A stretch of 53,427 nucleotides of DNA from an uncultured bacterium. Lineage in GTDB: Bacteria; Planctomycetota; UBA1135; GCA-002686595. Below, one piece after another: positions 47,783-53,427 of this stretch (the first letter of the stretch is position 1; every line of letters starts with the position of its first letter). Both the position numbers and the translations under genes were made by a program. The notes beneath the pieces were generated by a model. That model saw only the letters and a list, made by a program, of their open reading frames with translations. It ran no database searches and was not told the DNA's origin. The stretch is taken from contig CALEMP010000021.1 in assembly GCA_937910685.1 (NCBI GenBank), positions 1 through 53,427 on the forward strand, in the 5' to 3' direction.

Positions 47783-48132
47783 AATCGCCATCCACCCTTC
47801 CTGAGTGGGAAGCCTACATCGGTCAGATGAGCGGGACCACTCTCTACAAGCAAGCCATCTCCTGCAACACCCAGCGCTTTTGCGACGTGTTGATGGACGA
47901 GGGCTACAGCTTGGAAGAGGTGGAGAAGATCCTGGTCTTCTTTGTCCGCCAACTTCGGGCAACGGATACCATGATCCCGACTGGAGGCAGCTTCGACCTG
48001 GACTATATTGCCTGTACGGACCTTGTGGCGATGGAAGGCATGACCATGACCGGGGAGGAAGCCGACCGACTCAACATTGAGCCAGACCAGGATGGTAGCC
48101 CTGATGAGATAGACCAGTTCACTCAGGACTAG
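47779..48132 (+). CDS. Hypothetical acidic protein, 117 aa
   Basis: ATG 47779 overlaps the previous stop. The product is helical and acidic, with LEEVEKILVFFVRQLRATD near the middle and an Asp/Glu-rich C-terminus (NIEPDQDGSPDEIDQF). No metal site or enzyme motif is seen. It ends tail-to-tail with the sigma-like gene in CTAG. Confidence 0.6.
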   Translation: MKSPSTLPEWEAYIGQMSGTTLYKQAISCNTQRFCDVLMDEGYSLEEVEKILVFFVRQLRATDTMIPTGGSFDLDYIACTDLVAMEGMTMTGEEADRLNIEPDQDGSPDEIDQFTQD

Positions 48133-49457
48133 CCTACCTCAGCCAGCATCTCATCCCACACCTCTGCCGCACAAATCCGAGCGCGTACGGACAAAGACGC
48201 ACCCCGGTGAAGACTGCACCCCTGAGCCGCCGCGATCTCTGCCGGGCTGGCATCAGCGATCCGCATCTTGAGCACTTCCACAATGCGGTCCCCGTTGCGA
48301 TATCGGGCACGGATGAGGTCCATCAAACGATCCTGGAGCACATTGAAGTCATGCGTGGCTTCGAATTCCCCTTCCACGGTCTCCTCCGGGATCATGGAGC
48401 CGTCCGTGTCGAAGTCCCAATGGTCTTCCGTCATCTGAGGTTCCAAAGGTTCTGAATCCCGCTCAACTTTGGTCCTCGCCCCGTAGATGGTACGGCACAC
48501 CGGATTGTGAGCGTCATCCCGAATATCCGTGGACGCCGACCGCAACGCATAGGTCACGATCTTACTCCAGGGCATCTTCTCACCCTCCACCAGATGTTTT
48601 GCCAGGGCATCCCGTCGAATCTGACGGACGTAGAAGTTCTGCACGTGATCCTGGACCCGTTGGGTCACTGCGGAGATACGCATCTTGCGAGCCACTGCCT
48701 TCTCAAGACGCTCCTGCAATCCAAGGGGAAGTTGCTCCTCAAACCATCGTGCCGTTGCATTGGCCTCAATTCGGGCCGCAACGGGTTCACTGACGGCTTT
48801 GCCAACCAATTGGCGAACGTGGGCCGCACCTGCCTCTGTAAACGCCCACAGGCCATTTTGCGGCGTCAGGACGAGAGGCGTCTTGCGACGCTGATAGAGC
48901 GCGTAGTAGGCGAGGCTGATTTTGCGATAGACCCCAGAGGTTCCCTGCAAGATCCAATGGGCTGGTAGGGCATCCGGGTCGAACCCTGCCTCACGCAAGA
49001 TCAGAGGGGTCAAGGTCTCGATGGCAACGGGTTGATTGGGCTGGTAGTTGGTTGCCTCTCCCAACACCTTGAGGACAGGATCGCGGAACACACCCATCCC
49101 TGGTTCGGGTCGGTGTTCCGCGATCAGATCTTTGGCGTGCAGAACCCCTGCTTCGGTGAGCGCCCACCATCCTCGTTTGCCCCCGTCCGTAGTCAGGGGT
49201 TCCGGTTTGGCAATGGTGTAGAGACCGCGTTTGAGGGCGAGATAGCAGAACTGCACGCTGCGACGAATGCCATTGCTACGCCCATTGCCATACCACTCAC
49301 GTGGGATGTTGTTGGGGTCCAATCCCGCTGCTCGAAACACAGTAGGGATCAAGGACTTGGAATCTACACCGATTCCAGCGGTCAGGTTGGTACTTTGGCC
49401 AAGAGTGATGAGCAAGGGGCGGATAAAATCCGCCTGTTCCGGGCAGGTGTCACGCAT
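48129..49457 (-). CDS. Sigma-70-like factor with N-terminal winged-helix repeats
   Basis: 442 residues. Two related winged-helix-like units occupy about 1-110 and 115-225 (SLIPTVFRAAGLDPNNIP against TLTPLILREAGFDPDALP, and WWALTEAG against LWAFTEAG). Residues about 225-330 resemble sigma region 2: DHVQNFYVRQIRRDALAKHL, then a basic WSKIVTYALRSASTDIRDDA. Residues about 375-440 resemble region 4, with DRIVEVLKMRIADASPAEIAAAQG. It is a candidate for directing RNA polymerase to the phage-specific motif, but region 2 and 4 assignments are by pattern only. A good TTGACA-N17-TAGGTT promoter precedes it. Confidence 0.6.
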   Translation of the reverse strand: MRDTCPEQADFIRPLLITLGQSTNLTAGIGVDSKSLIPTVFRAAGLDPNNIPREWYGNGRSNGIRRSVQFCYLALKRGLYTIAKPEPLTTDGGKRGWWALTEAGVLHAKDLIAEHRPEPGMGVFRDPVLKVLGEATNYQPNQPVAIETLTPLILREAGFDPDALPAHWILQGTSGVYRKISLAYYALYQRRKTPLVLTPQNGLWAFTEAGAAHVRQLVGKAVSEPVAARIEANATARWFEEQLPLGLQERLEKAVARKMRISAVTQRVQDHVQNFYVRQIRRDALAKHLVEGEKMPWSKIVTYALRSASTDIRDDAHNPVCRTIYGARTKVERDSEPLEPQMTEDHWDFDTDGSMIPEETVEGEFEATHDFNVLQDRLMDLIRARYRNGDRIVEVLKMRIADASPAEIAAAQGCSLHRGASLSVRARICAAEVWDEMLAEVG

Positions 49458-49542
49458 GCTGTCTCCTTGCCTGCTTGAAGCAGGTCAGGTCCATGCCCGA
49501 AGTGACAAAGTGCCGATTGGCTGGATCACGTTGGGCAAGGCA

Positions 49543-49571
49543 AACCTATCCTCCCTCAATAGACCTGTCAA
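49543..49571 (-). promoter_or_regulatory. Sigma70-type promoter of the sigma-like gene
   Basis: Leftward TTGACA (49571-49566), exact 17-base spacer, TAGGTT (49548-49543). The leader of about 80 bases contains the hairpin CCTGCTT-G-AAGCAGG (49469-49483) just ahead of the ribosome-binding site AAGGAGA. Host RNA polymerase could use it. Confidence 0.65.
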
Positions 49572-49655
49572 CAACCCAAATCCCCTGTCCCCGTCGATTC
49601 TTTGAGGTTGCCGGTAGGTTGTCTATCAGGCCAATCAGGACAGCACGGAGGATCT

Positions 49656-50705
49656 ATGCATCTCAAGATTGCGGTACGACAAGACCCACTCTCTTTCCTG
49701 CGAGCGGCCTTTCGCATCGCGTCAGGTTCCCAACGTCGAGTTGCCCTTCGTTGGCTCTTCGCATTGTCAGGTAAAGCCACCTACGATGAGATGTTGCGCC
49801 TCCAGGTGCTGGAAGGTGTTGCAGGTAAGAGTTCCGGCGCGTGGTCCAATGGATCACGGAACTTCGATGCAGCTCGTGACACCCTCAACAAGTATCCTGA
49901 TATCCACCCTGCCTGGTTCGAACGTGGGGATCAGGACTTTGTCGGTCCTATTCTTCGAAGGCTCTCAGGTCTGCTCCCGGACAACCGGGGTGACCTACAG
50001 GGTGGTCCCGAAGATATCCTTCAATCCCTGGCAGCAGGTTTGTCCCCTTACACTTTTGACCGACTCAAAGGTGGGCCGCTCTTCTATCAGATGGGGGCAC
50101 ACCCGAATGTCAAAAGTTACATCCTCAAGGGGGATAAGCCTTCGGCACTCTCCAGTGGTCCTGGCTACAAGTCCTTTCAGAACGCAGCCAACACCTTCTG
50201 GCGGAACTACAAGAAACAGAATGAGATCACGGGACCGACTGTTTCGGATGATGACCCGGAACGTGGTCAGATTGAAGACTACAGGGAACGTCCCGATGTC
50301 GGGTTGGTCTTTCAACGATTGATCGAAGACCCCCACGACCCACTAGGAAAGAAGATCCGCGAGAGGATCCTGGATGCCGTTCCCGATAGGGGCAACAACC
50401 GTTACATCATGGAACGGTGGCTTCAGAGCTTCGTTGAGGGGGATGACTTTGATCCCAAGGTAATTGCTGAAGAACTTGGGATTGGTGCTCGTGGAGTCGC
50501 TCTGGTCATTCATCGTCTGATGGGTAATGCCGCTTCCGGTGAGACTCAGGCAACCAAGTTGCTCGATGTCATTCGGGATGATCGTAGGCTGATCAAGGAG
50601 ATTGAACTTCGAACCCTGGCTGTGGGTGGTCGGCTCGCGAGCCGACAAGTCATTCAACGACGTCGTGCTCTTCTTGAGCAAGAAATCCAAGCCCTTCTCC
50701 GCTGA
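49656..50705 (+). CDS. Second sigma-like/HTH protein, 349 aa
   Basis: GGAGG six bases upstream fixes ATG 49656. The N-terminus (RAAFRIASGSQRRVALRWLF) echoes the basic Ala-Ser peptides of the large modular proteins. Residues about 170-210 contain a helix-rich stretch like sigma region 2 (LSSGPGYKSFQNAANTFWRN, then YKKQNE). The part near 255-300 has a helix-turn-helix look (ERWLQSFVEG, PKVIAEELGIGARGVALVIH). It is divergent from the other sigma-like gene. A role in transcription is inferred from these weak patterns. Other DNA-binding roles are possible. Confidence 0.45.
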   Translation: MHLKIAVRQDPLSFLRAAFRIASGSQRRVALRWLFALSGKATYDEMLRLQVLEGVAGKSSGAWSNGSRNFDAARDTLNKYPDIHPAWFERGDQDFVGPILRRLSGLLPDNRGDLQGGPEDILQSLAAGLSPYTFDRLKGGPLFYQMGAHPNVKSYILKGDKPSALSSGPGYKSFQNAANTFWRNYKKQNEITGPTVSDDDPERGQIEDYRERPDVGLVFQRLIEDPHDPLGKKIRERILDAVPDRGNNRYIMERWLQSFVEGDDFDPKVIAEELGIGARGVALVIHRLMGNAASGETQATKLLDVIRDDRRLIKEIELRTLAVGGRLASRQVIQRRRALLEQEIQALLR

Positions 50706-50744
50706 TAAGGTTCCCCTGACCTTCTTTCCTCTTGACAGTCCTCT

Positions 50745-51215
50745 TCCTGGATGTCAGACCCTCATCCGTTGATCCGTTCTTGCTACGGCAAGGAGCGCTC
50801 TCGACCCCGTGTTAAGGAAAGCGGGGAAACCTCATCAGGCATTCGGATGAGGAGGTGAGAGCGGCCTGGTAACAGGTAGGGAAGCCTTTGAGCTGAGTGG
50901 ACGCCCTCCTGGATCAATGAACGAGAGGTGCTCTTGGTAGTAGCCCCAACAAGTCCGGTTCTGTTGCCTGTTCCGACAGGGAGTAGTTCATCTAACGGTC
51001 TTGGGATGGTGCGGACCTTTCCTCCCGTCCTCTCGTTCTACCTGCGTAAGCAGGCTCCCTCCTGCGAGATGATCCAATCTTCTCGGAGGGAGAGGTCGCA
51101 AAGGATGTTCCCCCAAGGGGGATCAAGAGGAGACCACCAGGAACTGGATCGTTCCTGGGTGCGGTTGACCTCATGCCTCAATGAACAGTGTCGTGATGAG
51201 AACACGCCTGCTTCT
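50745..51215 (+). ncRNA. Large ornate non-coding RNA candidate (~470 nt)
   Basis: No plausible gene exists here. Exact helices are: 50774-50777/50785-50788; 50797-50802/50857-50862 enclosing 50805-50809/50822-50826 and 50830-50836/50846-50852 (a three-way junction); 50865-50868/50873-50876 capped by GTAA; the long-range 50919-50928/51029-51038 (10 bp) enclosing 50967-50971/50976-50980; 51041-51045/51050-51054 capped by GTAA; 51055-51062/51085-51092 (8 bp); 51109-51114/51117-51122; and 51137-51144/51151-51158 (8 bp). TTGACA at 50732-50737 could be its -35. Size and layout recall GOLLD/ROOL-class phage RNAs, but identity is unproven. Confidence 0.7.
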
Positions 51216-51501
51216 TCTTTAGATGCTGATGCACAAGTAGCTTCTGGAGAACTGAGGATCCTGATCCAAAAGAATCACCACCACCAACAACGTAACTGCT
51301 CCAGCAACCACCACTAGCACTACTGCAGACACAGCAACTTCACTTTCAACCACCGTAACCACTTCCAGTAATCGAGCACCTGTTTCAGCTTTAGCTAGTA
51401 GAAGAACACCCGATACGACTTCAGTTTAAGGTCGTCCCACAACATACAGACCGCGTCTTGTAGGGGATCTTGCATGATCGTCCTATGGACAGGTGTGGTT
51501 G
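51216..51501 (+). other. Intergenic stretch with Thr-rich open frame
   Basis: Between the RNA candidate and the next gene, a frame is open from 51265 to TAA 51427-51429. It reads as Thr/Ser/Ala repeats, but it has no start codon after the preceding TGA. ACC/ACT triplet richness alone could explain it. It may be the 3' part of the RNA or untranslated sequence. Nothing else is seen. Confidence 0.35.
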
Positions 51502-51864
51502 ATGGTAGACCAAGACCTTCAGCGTTACGCCGTAGCTGTGTTGTTTGTTCAATTGGGTGTTGCCCTGTTGGACTTTCCAACAAGCAATCGTGCTCATCCT
51601 TCCTCAGTAGCCTACTTACAACTGAGTCCGAAGTGGCAGGATAGGTTGGGATACTCAACCTACTTCCCGATGCGGGTCCGATGGGACATCTGGCAGAATG
51701 TTGTTGTCCCCATCCTGCAAGACAACACCTTGCGGGTACAGGTAGGAGTGAACCTTGAGGGTGTTGCCTTCAACAACGACTACAAGATTCAGTTGACGAG
51801 ACTTGAGTCTGCTTTACGTCGTGAAGCGAGGGTGCAGGGTTACCTACCAGCGGAGACTGTTTGA
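51502..51864 (+). CDS. Hypothetical protein, 120 aa
   Basis: ATG 51502 is taken as start. GTG 51493 in the same frame is an alternative. The product has a hydrophobic N-terminal helix (YAVAVLFVQLGVALLDF), possibly buried rather than membrane-spanning. Beta strands follow (VVVPILQDNTLRVQVGVNL), then a helical basic end. No family is recognised. It overlaps the next gene by one base (TGATG). Confidence 0.55.
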   Translation: MVDQDLQRYAVAVLFVQLGVALLDFPTSNRAHPSSVAYLQLSPKWQDRLGYSTYFPMRVRWDIWQNVVVPILQDNTLRVQVGVNLEGVAFNNDYKIQLTRLESALRREARVQGYLPAETV

Positions 51865-52067
51865 TGAGCAACCAACCTGGACAGGGTTCTAGTTTTCCTA
51901 CCAAGGGTGATGAGGTCACCATGAACTGTCGGGCTCGTCCTGATTCATGTCCTGGAAGACGTGCCATCATCACAGTGGTTCAACGCCGTAGCCTCCTTCA
52001 AGGTGGCGGAACTTGGATACGTTACCGCTGTCTGACCTGCAATGGCGTGTGGAGCTTCACCCGTTAG
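51864..52067 (+). CDS. Small zinc-ribbon protein, 67 aa
   Basis: 67 residues with MNCRARPDSCPG and YRCLTCNGVWSF, a four-Cys ribbon spanning about residues 21-60, in a single-domain protein. Ribbons like this are often RNA-polymerase- or nucleic-acid-binding. It is translationally coupled to the previous gene. A stable hairpin begins at its stop codon (52067-52089). Confidence 0.6.
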   Translation: MSNQPGQGSSFPTKGDEVTMNCRARPDSCPGRRAIITVVQRRSLLQGGGTWIRYRCLTCNGVWSFTR

Positions 52068-52089
52068 CTCTCCTTCCATGGAGGAGAGC
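52067..52089 (+). terminator. Hairpin after the zinc-ribbon gene
   Basis: GCTCTCC (52067-52073) pairs with GGAGAGC (52083-52089). The T-run of a classical terminator is missing, so it may be a processing site or a weak terminator. Confidence 0.35.
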
Positions 52090-52157
52090 ACCAGTTCAAC
52101 TAGTTCGACCCTGTCCTGAGATGTGTGAGGTTCCCCTTTTGAGGGGTAGAACCCTAC

Positions 52158-52763
52158 ATGACATCCTGCCTCCTTTTCCATGGTCCTGGTGCTCGTGCCA
52201 CCGCTCTGGAAACAGCACACCGTATTGGTCGTCTGATGGTGGAACCTCTTGGGGATGAGGGACTCACGGTAGGAGAGGCTCGTGAGTTTGTCTCCTTGAT
52301 GATGACCCCATCATCTACCGGCGAGATTGCTGTTCTAGTAGCAGGTCCAATGGACCATCAGACCACACAGAAGTCTTCAGACGTCTTGCTCAAGTGCATC
52401 GAAGAATTCGACCTCTGTATGCAGCCCATCCTATGGGCACATGACCTGGGTGCATGCATAGGCACCATTCGTTCACGTTGTCTGGCAAAATGGTGTCCAT
52501 CACGGGGTGACGAGGTACCGGATGACGAGTTGGATGGGGTTGCAAATCAACTCGTACAGGCAGCCTTGAAAGAACAATTCTGGAAGCTTCCTGGTCTGAT
52601 GGATCAAATGAAAGGTCGTGAGGTTGAGTTGCTTCGGGGAGTTGTGGAGGTTTTGCAGGGCATAGATGATGAACGGTCCTTGAAGCTATGGGACCGTCTT
52701 CGGCTCACCGCAGGTTGGAAGAACCCAACCAAACTTGAAGTCATCGGAGCCCTCCTACCATGA
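52158..52763 (+). CDS. Clamp-loader delta'-like subunit
   Basis: 201 residues resembling the AAA+ core of DNA polymerase III delta'. It begins LLFHGPGARATALETA, where the P-loop Lys-Thr is replaced, as expected for a non-hydrolysing subunit. EAREFVSLMMTPSSTGE, IAVLVAGPMDHQTTQKSSDV, LLKCIEEF and ILWAHDLGACIGTIRSRC follow. The last block is the sensor/SRC motif (T-I-R-S-R-C) shared by clamp loaders. It would help load the sliding clamp on primed DNA. It is coupled by ATGA to the delta-like gene. Confidence 0.75.
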   Translation: MTSCLLFHGPGARATALETAHRIGRLMVEPLGDEGLTVGEAREFVSLMMTPSSTGEIAVLVAGPMDHQTTQKSSDVLLKCIEEFDLCMQPILWAHDLGACIGTIRSRCLAKWCPSRGDEVPDDELDGVANQLVQAALKEQFWKLPGLMDQMKGREVELLRGVVEVLQGIDDERSLKLWDRLRLTAGWKNPTKLEVIGALLP

Positions 52764-53427
52764 AGTCTCCACCACCGATTCTGATTCTTAGTGGCGAGGT
52801 GCATCTACTTCGGAGACGTCGTCTCTCAGCAATCAAGAGTGGTTCCCTTGTGAACGGCTGGTCGGTGGATGGCATAAATGCGGAAGCACCAGGGGCACTA
52901 GACGGCGCTCTAGGGGGTTCTGTTCTATTTGGTGACGGGCACACCCTTGTGGTTGTAGGAAGCCCGCACAAGGCCGATTTGGACGTTCTAAAGGCACACG
53001 CTGCGGAGAAGGATCCTGATACGACCCTATTGCTCCATGTAGAGGGCAAAGTGGATGCCCGTACCAAGTTCGGAAAGTGGTGCAAGACCCAGAGTGCCGT
53101 TTGGGAGGACTACGCACAACCAGCCTCATTCAAACGAGTGGATGAGGCTGTCGACTTCGTTATCGGAGAAGCAAAACTCAACGGGGTCACCATCGAGCGC
53201 AAACTTGCTCATCACCTGGTTACCAAGAATACGGATGACCTGGGCATCTTGAGTTTTGAGATTCTCAAGATAGCAACCCTGGCCCGCTTGGATGGTTCTA
53301 CCAGCATTGAGGTTGCTCACCTGGCTGGTGGGATGGCGGCACTATCTGAAGCTGAGGTCACGCCGATTTCAGATGCTTTGGCTCGCAAGGATGCTTCTGC
53401 ACTTCTTCGGGCTTTGCAGCGTCACAA
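52760..53427 (+). CDS. Clamp-loader delta-like subunit (3' end cut by window)
   Basis: The frame runs from ATG 52760 to the window end without a stop, 222 residues. It starts with a strand and polar loop (PPILILSGEVHLLRRRR) and has FGDGHTLVVVGSPHKADLD, then a strand DTTLLLHVEG and KKxx-type helices. The layout is close to the HolA delta subunit (alpha/beta AAA+ fold without P-loop, ending in helical domains). Next to a delta'-like gene this is the best assignment. The rest of the gene lies beyond the window. Confidence 0.65.
   Translation, partial: MKSPPPILILSGEVHLLRRRRLSAIKSGSLVNGWSVDGINAEAPGALDGALGGSVLFGDGHTLVVVGSPHKADLDVLKAHAAEKDPDTTLLLHVEGKVDARTKFGKWCKTQSAVWEDYAQPASFKRVDEAVDFVIGEAKLNGVTIERKLAHHLVTKNTDDLGILSFEILKIATLARLDGSTSIEVAHLAGGMAALSEAEVTPISDALARKDASALLRALQRH

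Noticed and set aside
50745..51215. Group I intron, RNase P RNA or tmRNA
   Set aside because: I see no group I core, no P4-type RNase P motif and no tRNA-like 3' end. A covariance-model search would settle it.
50928..51317. Rightward 129-residue frame over the RNA candidate
   Set aside because: The translation is low-quality (Arg/Ser/His-rich) and its bases are better explained by exact RNA helices.

Overview
The window reads as part of the genome of a tailed dsDNA bacteriophage, probably a large one. Evidence for this is a T4-type rIIA/rIIB pair, phage-style operons with ATGA/TGATG start-stop overlaps, phage-borne tRNAs, sigma-like factors, an SNF2-type ATPase, a deoxynucleoside kinase, clamp-loader subunits, a phage chaperonin and a sugar-modification locus. 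There are almost no spacers. No rRNA, ribosomal-protein operon, CRISPR array or insertion sequence was seen. Composition is moderately GC-rich by eye. GTG and TTG starts are used. The host cannot be named from the sequence.

Layout. 1-684 is non-coding, rich in hairpins, with a 34-bp direct repeat. 685-6460 is mainly leftward: small unknown proteins, then rIIB-like and rIIA-like genes. 6576-9000 is rightward: an alarmone-hydrolase-like HD protein and small unknowns, then tRNA-Ala(TGC). 9176-15090 is rightward: a tail-anchored protein, an RNase Z-like metallo-beta-lactamase, a zinc-knuckle FGE/lectin-fold protein, a ParB-like protein, RNase HII and small zinc proteins. 15091-15297 is a structured intergenic RNA candidate. 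15310-18217 (leftward) and 18696-23391 (rightward) diverge from a regulatory region holding six promoter-like elements. The first operon carries a CobS/MoxR-like AAA+ ATPase and the second a CobT/VWA-like partner. 23388-25289 is leftward with tRNA-Leu(CAA), a deoxynucleoside kinase and a tRNA-like element without an anticodon arm. 25423-33029 holds a HAD-topoisomerase IB fusion and a glycan locus: three glycosyltransferase-like domains with a methyltransferase-like domain, WbqC-like, PIG-L deacetylase, sulfotransferase-like and GNAT genes. 33069-48132 holds a GroEL-like chaperonin, very large modular proteins (one starting with a C39-like peptidase) and an SNF2 ATPase. 48129-50705 has two divergent sigma-like proteins. 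50745-51215 is a strong candidate for a large ornate non-coding RNA. 51502 to the end carries small proteins, then delta'-like and delta-like clamp-loader subunits, the last cut by the window edge.

The main regulatory observation is a two-block motif, AGTTCA-N16-AGTAGAC, found eleven times between 4.2 and 21.9 kb and always pointing at a gene or operon start. I did not see it right of 21.9 kb, where two sigma70-like elements occur. A second organising feature is that tail-to-tail genes overlap by exactly four bases, CTAG or TTAG, so both stop codons share the same tetranucleotide. Function calls rest on motif reading and remembered family patterns. No database search was run.
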